The notes below the pieces were generated by a model, which did not search any database, had not been told where the DNA came from, and saw only the letters and a program-made list of their open reading frames with translations. Shown here in pieces: positions 34,428 to 43,501 of a DNA stretch of 64,000 bases. Each line of letters begins with the position of its first letter. Position 1 is the first letter of the stretch. Where the stretch lies: contig NZ_JAMTCP010000004.1 in NCBI RefSeq assembly GCF_024171885.1, positions 124,001-188,000 of the forward strand. The letters run 5' to 3'. The position numbers and the translations under genes were made by a program. Origin of the DNA: Streptoalloteichus tenebrarius. Its GTDB lineage: Bacteria > Actinomycetota > Actinomycetes > Mycobacteriales > Pseudonocardiaceae.

Positions 34428-34666
34428 GTCGGTGTCCTTTCAGCTCGGTTCGGGGCGGCGGCCCCGGGTCATGCTTACCCAGTGCAACGGCAGGTCACGC
34501 CTGCTCGTTCCCGGATCGGGCTAATTGGTCGCCCACGGTGACGTGTTTCACCCGTCAACGAGAGCGTCCTCCATAGGGATGCCATCGGAGCGGCGTCATG
34601 ACGCGTTATCCGACTGGCGGTGAACAACATCACCCTAATGGATGACATTGCTGGCGGACCGTGCGC

Positions 34667-35443
34667 TCAGGTCAGGCTGAGCTGACCCTCGCGGGCGACA
34701 ACTGGGCCGAGATCTCCCAGCCTGTAGTGCCGCCGGCACAACACCTGATAACGGACAGTAGCAGGCTCGGGGTTCGCGTCCCCGGCACCCTCCGTGATCG
34801 TCGGGCCCGTGTCCGCGCGAGCACGCTGCGTGGTCGGGGCGGTGGTGTCGGCGACCAGCACCGTGTCGCCGGCCCGCACCACCCGGCCGTCGACGACGCG
34901 GGCGTTGAACCGCCCCGGCAGCCCGCACCAGCACAGCACCTCCACCTGCACCGCCTGGAGCTCGTCGGCCAGCTCGAACAGCCGCTGCGAGCCGGGGAAC
35001 AGCGCGCTGCGGAAGTCGGTGGCGATGCCGAAGCAGTACACGTCCACCTGCACGTCGTCGGCCAGCTCGGCCAACTGCTCGACCTGCTCGGCGGACAGGA
35101 ACTGGGCCTCGTCCACGATCAGGTAGTCCACGTGCTGGCCCAGCGCCCACCGGTCGCGGACGAGCTGGCGCAGGTCGTCGCGCTCGTCGACCTCCACCGC
35201 GCCGCGGGTGATGCCGATCCGGCTGGAGATCTGCGGCATGCCCGAGCGGTCGTGCCGGACCAGCAGCATCCCCCGCCGGCCCTGGCGGGCGTGGTTGTGG
35301 TCGATCTGTAGCGCCAGGGTGGACTTGCCACAGTCCATGGGGCCGTAGAAGAACCGCAACCGGCCGGGGGCGGGCACGGCGCGGCGCGCGCCGGCCGCGG
35401 GAACGGCCGAGAGCGCGTCGGTCGGATCGGGCAGGGTGCTCAC
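34667..35443 (-). CDS. tdk: thymidine kinase, type II
   Basis: The 258-residue protein phosphorylates thymidine for salvage. It shows Walker A GPMDCGKST near residue 34, RHDRSGMPQISSRIG, the Walker B aspartate in YLIVDEAQFLS, FGIATDFRSALFPGSQRLF with the lid arginines, and the zinc-ribbon half sites VLCWCGLPGRFNARV and YQVLCRRHY. There is a 25-residue N-terminal extension compared with short bacterial enzymes and a longer C-terminal tail. GTG 35443 lies nine bases after TAGGGT. It is divergent from nothing obvious; 487 bases of non-coding sequence lie upstream. Confidence 0.92.
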   Translation of the reverse strand: MSTLPDPTDALSAVPAAGARRAVPAPGRLRFFYGPMDCGKSTLALQIDHNHARQGRRGMLLVRHDRSGMPQISSRIGITRGAVEVDERDDLRQLVRDRWALGQHVDYLIVDEAQFLSAEQVEQLAELADDVQVDVYCFGIATDFRSALFPGSQRLFELADELQAVQVEVLCWCGLPGRFNARVVDGRVVRAGDTVLVADTTAPTTQRARADTGPTITEGAGDANPEPATVRYQVLCRRHYRLGDLGPVVAREGQLSLT

Positions 35444-35930
35444 GAGTGCGCAACCCTATCCATGTTTTCGCCCAACAGAGTGAAGGGCGGCGTCACCGGC
35501 GCGCCACCCGCTCGTGGTAGCCGGCCGCCGCCACCGGGACTGACACCCGGACCAGGGCCGAGACCGAGGACCGGGCGGCTGCCAGAGCGGCGGCCCCGGG
35601 GCGCGGTCCGCTCGGCCCGCAGGGCGGGTTGACGCAGCCGGACCAGCAGCACCCCGATCCGGACGCGGACGCGACGGAGGGCTTCGACGATCACGCGAGG
35701 GTGACCCGCTGTGGCGCGTTGACGCAGCCGAGACCAGTCCTCACTGGTTTCTTTCGGCGGAGGGGTGGCTGGAGGGCGGTGTCACCCCTCCGGCCACCGG
35801 TTGTTATCCGCCGCGCGGCGGACTCCTACTCCGTGGCTCGCTACTTGAGCGCTACCCGGCTCGGAGTGAGCCGCCACTCGGTGTGGCCGCAGGCCGGCCC
35901 CACACGCCGTCTCCGCGGTCGGCGCGTTCC
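35444..35930. other. 487-base gap without recognised gene
   Basis: GTTGACGCAGCCG occurs twice (near 35628 and 35719), and CCGCCGCGCGGCGG near 35809 is a 14-base palindrome. Frames in this gap have no start signals or recognisable motifs. The region lies between two minus-strand genes, tdk and ctaA, and should hold the tdk promoter. Confidence 0.4.
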
Positions 35931-36950
35931 TCACCCGCTCAGCGGCAGGCTCGGCGCCGGGGCGTGGTCCCCGGACTCGTCGCGTCGCGTCCGCGAGGGC
36001 GAGGTGGTGGAGGTGTCGGAGGCGGCTGCCACCGGCAGGGGGTCGCGTTCCTCGCGGGCGGCCCACAGCCCGGCCATCGCCGCGACCGTCAGCATCGCGC
36101 CCAGCACGTGCAGCGCCGCCAACACGACCGGCACGCCGAGCCAGTACTGCACCGCGCCCAGCGCGCCCTGGAGCAGCACCGCCGCGACCAGCAGCCAGTA
36201 GCGTCGCCACAGCGTTCGGACGGCGCCGGCGGCGCGGAGCGCGAAGCCCAGCGCGACGACCAGCCCCAGGAACACGAACAGGACGTCGCTGTGGAGCTGG
36301 GTCAGGGCGGCCACCGGCAGGTCCAGCCGTGGGGTGTCGGCGTCGCCGGCGTGCGGGCCGGCCCCGGTGACCAGGGTGCCCGTGACCAGCGTGCCGGCCA
36401 GCGCCACGGTCATCACGACCAGCATGGCCCGCAGCGGCCGGGGGATCCGCGGTCGCGCCGGGCCGTCCTGCTCGCCGGCGGCGCGGGCCAGGAGCACGGC
36501 ACACCACACCAGGACCGGCGAGGGCACGAAGTGCAGCGCGACGGTCCACCACTCCAGTTCCATCAGGACGGTGAAGCCGCCGATCACGGCCTGGGCCACC
36601 ACGCCCAGCGGCATCGTCATCGCCAGCAGGAGGAAGCGTCGGCGTCGCGGCCGGGTCAGCAGGGCGACCAGCAGCGCCAGCGCGCCGACCAGGCCGACGG
36701 CGACCCCGAGCAGCCGGTTGCCGAACTCGATCCACTGGTGTGCCTGCCCCAGCGCGGGATCGGAGACCGGCAGCAGGCTTCCCGGCGCGCACTCCGGCCA
36801 CGTGGGGCACCCCAGGCCCGAGCCGGTCACGCGGACGACGGCGCCGCCGAGCGCCACGCCGATCTGGGCCACGACGGCGGCGACGCCGACCCGGCGTTGG
36901 GTCGCCGCGCTCGGTGTCCAGCCGCCGACGATCCGGGAAAGCCACTCCAT
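35931..36950 (-). CDS. ctaA: heme A synthase
   Basis: CtaA oxidises the methyl group of heme O to the formyl group of heme A for cytochrome aa3 oxidase. The 339-residue membrane protein has eight helices in two four-helix halves. The heme-ligand histidines are visible in GQAHQWIEFGNR, VALHFVPSPVL, LTQLHSDVLFVF and ALHVLGAML, and the cysteine pair of the first extracytoplasmic loop is in GLGCPTWPECAPG after VRVTGSG. The C-terminal 25 residues are hydrophilic. It stands alone; no other cytochrome oxidase assembly gene is in the window. Confidence 0.95.
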   Translation of the reverse strand: MEWLSRIVGGWTPSAATQRRVGVAAVVAQIGVALGGAVVRVTGSGLGCPTWPECAPGSLLPVSDPALGQAHQWIEFGNRLLGVAVGLVGALALLVALLTRPRRRRFLLLAMTMPLGVVAQAVIGGFTVLMELEWWTVALHFVPSPVLVWCAVLLARAAGEQDGPARPRIPRPLRAMLVVMTVALAGTLVTGTLVTGAGPHAGDADTPRLDLPVAALTQLHSDVLFVFLGLVVALGFALRAAGAVRTLWRRYWLLVAAVLLQGALGAVQYWLGVPVVLAALHVLGAMLTVAAMAGLWAAREERDPLPVAAASDTSTTSPSRTRRDESGDHAPAPSLPLSG

Positions 36951-37120
36951 GCGTAGGCATGCTACATGTAGTGATCATCGCCGCCCGCGGGGAGTTCTGT
37001 CGTCGAGGCCGCCGGAGGCGGCCAGAAACCCCGCCACCACAAGGGAAACGGCGCCTGCGCCCCGTCGGGCCGTTAGGCTGCGGCGGTCTCCAGGGGACCC
37101 CCTACCGGAGGGAGAACGGC

Positions 37121-37438
37121 GTGCGCGGCGAGGGCAAGCTGGTCCGGGACCGGATCCCGGAGATCATCCGGCGTGACGGGGCCGAACCGGTCACCTACGT
37201 GGCCGGCGACGAGGAGTACCGGCGGCGGCTGCGGGACAAGCTCGGCGAGGAGGTCGCGGAGTTCCTGGCCGCGGACGCCGACGCGGCCGTCGACGAACTC
37301 GCGGACGTGCTGGAGGTCGTGCGGGCGCTCGCCGCGGACCTCGGGGTGACGCCCGAGGAGCTGGAGGCGGTCCGGCGGGCCAAGGCGGCGGAGCGGGGAG
37401 CGTTCGCCGACCGGGTCGTCTGGACGGGCAACCGCTGA
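37121..37438 (+). CDS. MazG-like/PRA-PH-like pyrophosphohydrolase
   Basis: From GTG 37121, with GGAGGGA just upstream, the product has 105 residues. It contains KLVRDRIPEIIRRDG, the metal-binding helices RRLRDKLGEEVAEFLAA and AVDELADVLEVVRALA, whose E-E..E..D pattern is that of all-alpha NTP pyrophosphohydrolases (MazG, dUTPase, PRA-PH). These cleave the alpha-beta bond of nucleotides, often for house-cleaning. It is not HisE: histidine genes are absent around it and the RDRIP start marks a separate actinobacterial/phage group. Monocistronic. Confidence 0.85.
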   Translation: MRGEGKLVRDRIPEIIRRDGAEPVTYVAGDEEYRRRLRDKLGEEVAEFLAADADAAVDELADVLEVVRALAADLGVTPEELEAVRRAKAAERGAFADRVVWTGNR

Positions 37439-37730
37439 CCCCGCCGGGCGGCGGCGCCCACTGTCGGGATCGGACCGGCACGTCCGGGCGCCACCCGGCC
37501 CGGTGCACGGGCGCCCGTCGCGCCGGGGACGCGGTCTCCCTCGTGCCCGACCCACCCCCGAAAGCGCAAGGCGACCCCGGCGAGGATCAGCCCAGCGGGT
37601 GATGGGCGCGACGCGTTCCGCAGGGCCGTTCCGGTGATCGTCGGAAGATCGGTTAACAGGGGGCGGACAGGGGCGCGATGCTGGGGTGAGAGCGCGTACC
37701 CCTGACGTGCTCGACCTCGTAGGGGAGCCG

Positions 37731-38273
37731 ATGGACCTCGACGCGATGCGGCGTTGGTTGAGCCCCGCCGCCATCGGTGGCGTCGTCGCCGCCTTCCTCG
37801 CCGGCCTGGTCGGCGGCGTGGTGTTCCTGGGGCGCCAAGCCCCGGTCTCCGACGCCGACGGGCTGCCGTCGCCGCCGCCGGTCGTGACCGACGAGGGCAC
37901 GCCGACGCCGGCCACGGTCTCGCGCGAGGCCGTCGTCGGCCGGGCGCCGGTCCTCACCGGGGCGCCCCGCGTGCCGACCCCGACGACCGAGACACCGCCC
38001 GCCCAGCAACCGGCCAGCTCCGCCCAGGAGCCCACCCCGGCTCCGCGGACGACGTCCGCCGCCGTCACGGCGAGCACGGCCTCGACCTCCGTCGTCCCCT
38101 CGACGCGGCCCCCGCGCTCCGAGACGTCACCACCGCCCGGCGATCCCGCGCCCACCCCGGGGACCTCGCCGGGAGGCACGCCCCAGGAGTGCTCGGCCTC
38201 CGACGGCCTGGGCGGGATCCTGTGCCCGGAGGGGACGCTCGGCCTGGCCGGGCGCGACGCCCCCAGCCGGTAG
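37731..38273 (+). CDS. membrane-anchored Pro/Thr-rich protein
   Basis: ATG 37731 gives 180 residues: a short cytoplasmic start, one membrane helix (IGGVVAAFLAGLVGGVVFLG), then a long extracytoplasmic region of Pro, Thr and Ser with little order, ending in a segment with two cysteines (ECSASDGLGGILCPEG) that could form a disulfide. The composition resembles O-mannosylated surface stalks, and the window encodes the Ppm synthase that would feed such glycosylation. The family is not recognised. An in-frame GTG at 37686 is an alternative start. Confidence 0.6.
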   Translation: MDLDAMRRWLSPAAIGGVVAAFLAGLVGGVVFLGRQAPVSDADGLPSPPPVVTDEGTPTPATVSREAVVGRAPVLTGAPRVPTPTTETPPAQQPASSAQEPTPAPRTTSAAVTASTASTSVVPSTRPPRSETSPPPGDPAPTPGTSPGGTPQECSASDGLGGILCPEGTLGLAGRDAPSR

Positions 38274-38328
38274 CGGGCCGCTTCGGCACGCCGGGGCGCG
38301 TGGCCGGCGGTGCCCCCGGCGAGAGGGG

Positions 38329-39210
38329 TCAGTCGTTGGTGATCAGTCCCTCCGGCATGCCCGGCACGGTGAGGTCCCGCACGATCGGCCGCCAGTTCGG
38401 CACCTCGTGGAACCGGCGCAACTCGGCCAGGCCGGACAGCCAGCCCATCCACGCCCCGTAGGGCGGGCGGCGCTCGTCGAAGTCCCGTTGTTCGAAGGTC
38501 AGGCGGGCGCCGCCGCCGACGTCCTCCACGGTCCAGGCGGCCACCAGTCCGTCCCGCCAGGCCAGGGTCATGCCCCTGCCCGGTTCCATGGCGATGATCG
38601 TGGCGGGGGAGTCGTCCCTGTCGAGGCCGCCCATCGCCCACCGCCCGCCCACCCTCGGCTCGATCTCGACGTTGGCGCCGAACCAGCGGCGGAACGTCGC
38701 GGGGTCGACCATCGAGTCGTAGACCGCGCGGGCCGGCGCGCCGATGAGGAACTCCTCGCGCATCCGGGGCGAGGTGAAGTCGCACCGGGGGGTCAGCGGG
38801 CGGCCGTCGAGGTGGTCGGACAGGTTGGCCAGCGACAACGCCCAGTAGGTCAGCAGCACGGCGCGGGTGCTGGTCTCGGCGACCAGCTCGGGCCACGGGG
38901 GGACGGGGGACCACGACAGCGACAGGATCGTCGTGTCCGCGCTCTCCTCGGCCAGGACGACGTTGACGGTGATCTCCTCGTCGTCCAGCGGCCAGGCGAA
39001 GCTCAGGGAGGTGTCGTCGACGTGCAGCGGGCGTTGGCGGGGCTGCCGGCCGGCCGGGGTGGACCGGCCCCAGAACGCGTACCGCTCGGGCAGGTCCACC
39101 TCGGCGTGCTCGGCCAGCCACACCCGCAGGGCGGCGGCCTCGGTCAGGGCGTGGTGCACCACCGGGACGGGGGCGCCCAGTCCCACTCGGTAGACCAACT
39201 GTTCGCTCAT
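38329..39210 (-). CDS. tandem SRPBCC (AHSA1-like) protein
   Basis: ATG 39210 with GGAGGG upstream gives 293 residues with two START-like halves. The first (about 1-135) contains VHHALTEAAALRVWLAEHAEV and ends near ALSLANLSDHLDG; the second (about 140-285) is a fuller AHSA1 domain with FLIGAPARAVYDSMVDPATF, RRWFGANVEIEPRVGGRW and the closing MGWLSGLAELRRF. Such proteins bind hydrophobic ligands or assist chaperones and stress responses. No membrane segment. The tandem arrangement is less common than a single domain. Function unknown. Confidence 0.8.
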   Translation of the reverse strand: MSEQLVYRVGLGAPVPVVHHALTEAAALRVWLAEHAEVDLPERYAFWGRSTPAGRQPRQRPLHVDDTSLSFAWPLDDEEITVNVVLAEESADTTILSLSWSPVPPWPELVAETSTRAVLLTYWALSLANLSDHLDGRPLTPRCDFTSPRMREEFLIGAPARAVYDSMVDPATFRRWFGANVEIEPRVGGRWAMGGLDRDDSPATIIAMEPGRGMTLAWRDGLVAAWTVEDVGGGARLTFEQRDFDERRPPYGAWMGWLSGLAELRRFHEVPNWRPIVRDLTVPGMPEGLITND

Positions 39211-39331
39211 GTCGCTGCGCACCCTCCGGGTCGTGGCCCACAGCCGCCGCTGCCGCCGGGCGGGGCGCGGCGGGGTCTGTCGCGATCCCACCAGAGGACC
39301 CGGCCGGCGGCAGCGCGGACGCGCCCCTCGG

Positions 39332-40390
39332 TCAGGGGATGATCCGGCGGCGGCGCAGCTCGGCGACGATGTCGCGGAACATCGCCTCGGTCTCGACGTA
39401 CTCGTGGAAGCCGAACCGGCGCGCCTTGGAGCCGTCGGCGACCATGTCGTAGTCCCAGGAGAAGACGAAGTCGCCGAAGCCCCACGAGACGAGGTCGGAG
39501 TAGGCGTGCGGCTCCAGGCCGTGCCGGCGGGTCATCTCCGCCCACAGCGGTCCCTTGTCGGCCATCACGACCTCCAGGGACATCGGCAGCGGTGGGGCCA
39601 CCTCCAGCCCGAACCAGTCGGCGATCTTCGGCCACATCTCGTTCCACCGGAACAGGTCGCCGTTGTTGATGTTGAAGGCCTGGTTGGCGCAGCGCGGGTC
39701 GGTGGCCGCCCACACGGTGGCCCTGGCCAGCAGGCCGGCGTCGGTCATCTCCAGCAGGGCGTCGTAGGCGCCGGGCTTGCCGGGGAAGCGCAGGGGGATG
39801 CCGAGTTCCCGGGAGATCGAGGCGTAGACGGCGATGACCATGGCGAGGTTCATGGGGTTGCCCAGCGCGATGCCGGAGACCACCGAGGGGCGGATCGCGG
39901 TCCACGTCCACGCCTTGCCGCGCTGGCGTTCCTCCAGGAACCGCTGCTGGTCGACGTTGAACTCCGGGGGCATGTGGTGCGGGTCGGTCTCGCGGGCCGG
40001 GGTCTTGAACGGTCCCAGGTGCGCGCCGTAGACCTTGTAGCCCTGCATGAGGCTGACGTGGGCCAGGTCGGGGGCGGCCGCCTCGACGACCTCCACGACG
40101 TTGACGAGCATGGCCAGGTTGGGCGGCACCAGCTCGGCCCAGGTCGGCCGGTCCTGGTAGGCGGCGTAGAAGATGTGGGTGACCTCGCTGAGGCCGCCCA
40201 GCTTGTCGTGCACGTCCCGGCGGTCGAGCAGGTCCACGGCCACGTGCCGCACCCGCCCGGTGGACGTGCCGCCGCGGCGGGACAGGCCGATGACCTCCCA
40301 GTCGGGCAGGGTCGCCAGGTGGTCGACGAGGTTGCCGCCGATGACCCCGTTGGCCCCGACGACGAGGGCGACCTTCTTGCGCGTGCTCAT
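39332..40390 (-). CDS. PRISE-like short-chain reductase
   Basis: The 352-residue SDR-like protein opens with the Rossmann loop VALVVGANGVIGGNLVDHL and continues with VIGLSRRG and THIFYAAYQDRPTW. It shows LMQGYKVYGAHLG and ETDPHHMPPEFNVDQQRFLE, in which the usual YxxxK active-site pair is altered as in the plant progesterone 5-beta-reductase/iridoid synthase (PRISE) group. IRPSVVSGIALGNPMNLAM, AFNINNGDLFRW and WPKIADWFGLE are further typical stretches. It likely reduces an enone or related carbonyl with NADPH. It is divergent from a LysR gene 123 bases away, which probably controls it. Confidence 0.85.
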   Translation of the reverse strand: MSTRKKVALVVGANGVIGGNLVDHLATLPDWEVIGLSRRGGTSTGRVRHVAVDLLDRRDVHDKLGGLSEVTHIFYAAYQDRPTWAELVPPNLAMLVNVVEVVEAAAPDLAHVSLMQGYKVYGAHLGPFKTPARETDPHHMPPEFNVDQQRFLEERQRGKAWTWTAIRPSVVSGIALGNPMNLAMVIAVYASISRELGIPLRFPGKPGAYDALLEMTDAGLLARATVWAATDPRCANQAFNINNGDLFRWNEMWPKIADWFGLEVAPPLPMSLEVVMADKGPLWAEMTRRHGLEPHAYSDLVSWGFGDFVFSWDYDMVADGSKARRFGFHEYVETEAMFRDIVAELRRRRIIP

Positions 40391-40513
40391 GACCTTCTCC
40401 CGGCCTGTCTGGTGATCTCGACGCCGTCGGGTTCGCGGCGACGTGTTGATCGTGCTTCGACCGGTTCCGATAAGTCCAATGTTTGTTTCTCATCGTTGCC
40501 ATAAGCTGCTCTC

Positions 40514-41425
40514 ATGATCACGCTGCGGCAGATGGAGTACCTGGTGACGGTGGTGGAGCAGGGTTCGTTCACCCGCGCGGCCGAGCTGCTCCACGTGACG
40601 CAGCCGGCGCTGTCGCACCAGATGCGGGTTCTGGAGCGCGCGGTGGGCGCGCCGCTGCTGGAGCGGCTGCCCCGGTCGGTGCGGCTGACCCCCACGGGGC
40701 GGGCGCTGCTGCCGCACGCCCGCGCCGCGCTCGCCGACGCCCGCCGGTCGCTGTGCGCGGCGCGTCAGGCGGCCGGGCTGGAGGCCGGCGAGCTGGAGGT
40801 GGCCACCCTGTACTCGGTGAGCCTCGGCGTCCTGCCCTCGGCGCTGCGGGCGTGGCGGCAGGCCCACCCGGACGTCCACATCAGACTGTTCGAGCACCGG
40901 CACGTCGACGAGCTGCTGGCGGCGATGCGGGAGGGGCAGGCCGACGTCGCCGTGGGGCCGCCGCCACCGGACTGGGACGGGCCGGTGCGCGCCCTCGGCG
41001 TCGAGGAGTTCGTCGTGGTGCTGCCCACCGACGACCCGGTGGGCGCCGACGGCGGCGGCCGGGTCGACCTGGGGGTGCTGGCCGAGCGGGAGTGGGTGCA
41101 CTACGCGCCCGGCCACGGGCTGGCCGACCTCGTCGAGCGGGTCTGCGCCGCCGCGGGGTTCCAGCCCAGGGCCTCGGTCCGCACCGAGCAGACCGCGTCC
41201 GCGCCCCTGCTCGCCGCCGCCGGGCTGGGTCCGGCGCTGGTGCCGGCCAACGTCCTGCCGCCCGGGTTCGACGGGCTCGTGCTCCGCCCCGACCCGCCGG
41301 TCCGGCGCCCCCTGACCGCCTACAGCCGCCGGGGCGGCGACCCCCTGACCACCGCGTTCGTCGACGTCCTCGCCCGTGAGGCCACCGTGCTGCCCGCCCA
41401 CCTCCGCGACGCCCTCCAGCCCTAG
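40514..41425 (+). CDS. LysR-type transcriptional regulator
   Basis: The 303-residue protein has the LysR winged helix at residues 1-60 (LRQMEYLVTVVEQGSFTRAA, then LLHVTQPALSHQMR) and a periplasmic-binding-like effector domain from about 90. It is divergent from the PRISE-like reductase. The 123-base gap contains CGATAAG (near 40467) and CTCATCG (near 40488), an imperfect inverted pair with an internal T-N11-A type spacing, so a shared control site is plausible. The effector is unknown. Confidence 0.9.
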   Translation: MITLRQMEYLVTVVEQGSFTRAAELLHVTQPALSHQMRVLERAVGAPLLERLPRSVRLTPTGRALLPHARAALADARRSLCAARQAAGLEAGELEVATLYSVSLGVLPSALRAWRQAHPDVHIRLFEHRHVDELLAAMREGQADVAVGPPPPDWDGPVRALGVEEFVVVLPTDDPVGADGGGRVDLGVLAEREWVHYAPGHGLADLVERVCAAAGFQPRASVRTEQTASAPLLAAAGLGPALVPANVLPPGFDGLVLRPDPPVRRPLTAYSRRGGDPLTTAFVDVLAREATVLPAHLRDALQP

Positions 41426-41521
41426 CCGCACCGACGCGCCGGTCACCGGCCCCCGACATTCGCTGTCGAGCACCGGATGGGCGCTGTGACGATTGGTGAG
41501 TGAGTCATGTGACGAACATTG

Positions 41522-41854
41522 ATGGTGTCGATCGCCTCCGATGACAGGAGCAACGTCGAGGCGTTGAGCGGGTGGCTGCGCACCGAGGCGCCCCGCCGTC
41601 TCCAACCGACCGGTCGCGGGTATGGATATCCGCGGAACACCACCGAGGGGGAGGACCCGCCGTGGGGCGGGTGGAAGTACCCGGAGTGCGAGGTCTGGGC
41701 CGGGGCGCTCAACCACGCCGATCTGGACGCCGTGCTCGACCGGGTCGCCGCGATCCCCTGGCGCTGCCCGCACTCGGTGCGGGTCTTCCTGATGGACCAG
41801 GAGCAGATGTTCTTCCGGGTCTGGATGTTCCGTGACGGACGCCTGCGGCAGTAA
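41522..41854 (+). CDS. hypothetical protein, 110 residues
   Basis: ATG 41522 is the likely start. The product reads VSIASDDRSNVEALSGWLRT at the beginning, WKYPECEVWAGALNHADLDA in the middle and ends SVRVFLMDQEQMFFRVWMFR. It alternates helix and strand, is soluble and slightly acidic, and has no known catalytic motif. It looks like a compact alpha/beta domain. I do not recognise the family. It follows the LysR gene by 97 bases on the same strand. Confidence 0.5.
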   Translation: MVSIASDDRSNVEALSGWLRTEAPRRLQPTGRGYGYPRNTTEGEDPPWGGWKYPECEVWAGALNHADLDAVLDRVAAIPWRCPHSVRVFLMDQEQMFFRVWMFRDGRLRQ

Positions 41855-42079
41855 GCCCCGACCTCACCCACCGAGGACGATCCGGAGTACGACCCCTCCC
41901 CCGCGTGAGACGCCCGACCGCGTGAGGTCGGGCAGCGCGTGGCCGCGACACCACGGGACGAAGGACGTCGCCGTGGCGCTGGGGGAGCAGGGGTCACGAA
42001 TCCCTGGGGCGGACGCGACAGCACGCGGGACACCGTCCACATTGGACATGCGGGTGGCATGGTCTCCTGAGGGGCCTGC

Positions 42080-42118
42080 GGCGCTGTCGCCGAAGGGTGG
42101 GGCTTCGACGACAGCGCC
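42080..42118 (-). terminator. terminator hairpin after the threonyl-tRNA synthetase
   Basis: GGCGCTGTCG and GAAG on the left pair with CTTC and CGACAGCGCC on the right, separated by a two-base internal loop, with a seven-base end loop. It starts 16 bases beyond the synthetase stop. Confidence 0.75.
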
Positions 42119-42133
42119 CGCCGAAGCGTGGTC

Positions 42134-43363
42134 CTAGGACTGCCCGTCGCTGTCCCAGAGCTGGGTGCTGTGGGCGTCGACCAGGGCCCTGACGCGGGCG
42201 AGGACCTCCCGGGCGGGGAGGGGGTCGAGCCGGCGCCCGTCCCGCAGCCGCACCGCGACCTCGCCGGCGGCGGCCTCCCGCCCGCCGATCACCGCCTGGT
42301 AGGGCACCAGCCGCGCGTCCCGGATCCGCGCGCCCAGGCTGCCCTGCTCCGGCCCGACGACCCGCACGCGCAGCCCCTGGTCGAGACCCTGCCGCGCCAG
42401 CTCCTCGGCCTGGGGCGACTCGGCGTCGGAGATCGGGAGAACCACCATCTGGGTGGGGGAGAGCCACGCGGGGAAGGCGCCGCCGTGCACCTCGATGAGG
42501 TGCGCGACGGCGCGCTCCACGCTGCCGATGATGGCGCGGTGCACCATGACGGGCCGGTGCTTGGCGGAGTCGGCGCCGACGTAGTGCAGGTCGAACTGCT
42601 CGGGCTGGTGGAAGTCGACCTGGACGGTGGACAGGGTGGACTCCCGACCCGCGCTGTCGGCGACCTGAACATCGATCTTGGGGCCGTAGAAGGCGGCCTC
42701 GCCCTCCTCGGCCTCGTAGTCCACCCCGGCGCTGTCGAGGACCTCGGCCAGCAGGGCCGAGGCCCGCCGCCACATCTCCGGGTCGGCCACGTACTTGCCG
42801 CCGGAGCCCGGCAGGGACAGCCGGTGGCGGACGGGCTGGACGCCCAGGGCGTCGTGGGCGCGGCGGATCAGCTCCAGCGCGCCCCGCACCTCGTCGGCGA
42901 CCTGGTCGAGGGTGCAGAAGACGTGCCCGTCGTTGAGCTGGATCGCCCGCACCCTGGTCAGGCCGCCAAGCACTCCCGACAGCTCCGACCGGTACATGCC
43001 GCCCAGCTCGGCGATGCGCAGCGGCAGCTCGCGGTAGCTGTGGGCGCGGGAGCGGTAGATCAGCGCGTGGTGCGGGCACAGGCTCGGCCGCAGCACGACC
43101 TGCTCGGCGCCGAGGTCCATCGGCGGGAACATGTCCTGGCTGTAGTGCGACCAGTGGCCGGAGATCTCGTACAGCTCCCGTTTGCCGAGAACGGGGGAGT
43201 AGACGTGCTGGTAGCCGGCACGGCGCTCCGCCTCGCGGATGTACTCCTCCAGGGCGTGCCGGACGGCGGCCCCGTCGGGCAGCCAGTACGGCAGTCCCGC
43301 GCCGATCAGCGGGTCGGTGTCGAACAGGTCCAGCTCACGGCCGAGCTTGTGGTGGTCGGGCAT
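42134..43363 (-). CDS. thrS: short threonyl-tRNA synthetase without TGS and editing domains
   Basis: ATG 43363 (GAGGAG upstream) gives 409 residues, versus about 640-690 for the full enzyme. It starts straight in the catalytic domain (HHKLGRELDLFDTDPLIG) and ends with the anticodon-binding domain (PTQMVVLPISDAE). The zinc ligands are kept: Cys in RPSLCPHHALIY, His in IQLNDGHVFCT and His in PVMVHRAIIGSVERA (motif 3). Motif 2 is in YRSELSGVLGGLTRVR. It should charge tRNA-Thr but cannot clear serine from it. Such short forms are usually second copies used under special conditions or as inhibitor-resistant variants. The leader upstream suggests control by threonyl-tRNA supply. Confidence 0.9.
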   Translation of the reverse strand: MPDHHKLGRELDLFDTDPLIGAGLPYWLPDGAAVRHALEEYIREAERRAGYQHVYSPVLGKRELYEISGHWSHYSQDMFPPMDLGAEQVVLRPSLCPHHALIYRSRAHSYRELPLRIAELGGMYRSELSGVLGGLTRVRAIQLNDGHVFCTLDQVADEVRGALELIRRAHDALGVQPVRHRLSLPGSGGKYVADPEMWRRASALLAEVLDSAGVDYEAEEGEAAFYGPKIDVQVADSAGRESTLSTVQVDFHQPEQFDLHYVGADSAKHRPVMVHRAIIGSVERAVAHLIEVHGGAFPAWLSPTQMVVLPISDAESPQAEELARQGLDQGLRVRVVGPEQGSLGARIRDARLVPYQAVIGGREAAAGEVAVRLRDGRRLDPLPAREVLARVRALVDAHSTQLWDSDGQS

Positions 43364-43403
43364 CGAGGTCTCCTCGCGGACGGGGAGCGAGTGACCACGA
43401 ACG

Positions 43404-43437
43404 CCGAAGCCCCGGGGCACTCGCCCCGGGGCTTCGG
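43404..43437 (-). terminator. attenuator hairpin in the thrS leader
   Basis: CCGAAGCCCCGGGGC (43404-43418) and GCCCCGGGGCTTCGG (43423-43437) form a perfect 15-base stem with a four-base loop, between the leader peptide stop and the thrS start. It would be the terminator arm of an attenuator. Confidence 0.7.
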
Positions 43438-43450
43438 ACTCAGACAGGTG

Positions 43451-43501
43451 TCAGCGCGCCGGGACGTCCACCGGCGTCGTCGTCAGAGCAGCGCGCTTCA
43501 C
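43451..43501 (-). CDS. threonine leader peptide VKRAALTTTPVDVPAR
   Basis: A 16-codon frame from GTG 43501 to TGA 43451 has three consecutive ACG threonine codons at positions 7-9. TACCGT (complement of 43509-43514) lies seven bases before the GTG, so the peptide would be the first thing translated from a leaderless transcript. It precedes a 15-base hairpin and the threonyl-tRNA synthetase. This is the classic layout of ribosome-mediated attenuation: stalling at the Thr codons when charged tRNA-Thr is scarce would prevent the terminator from forming. The layout is seen in the sequence; the mechanism is inferred. Confidence 0.65.
   Translation of the reverse strand: MKRAALTTTPVDVPAR

Noticed and set aside
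35440-35694. 84-codon frame in the tdk-ctaA gap
   Set aside because: Arg/Pro/Gly-rich, no start signal or motif; its codons follow from local composition.
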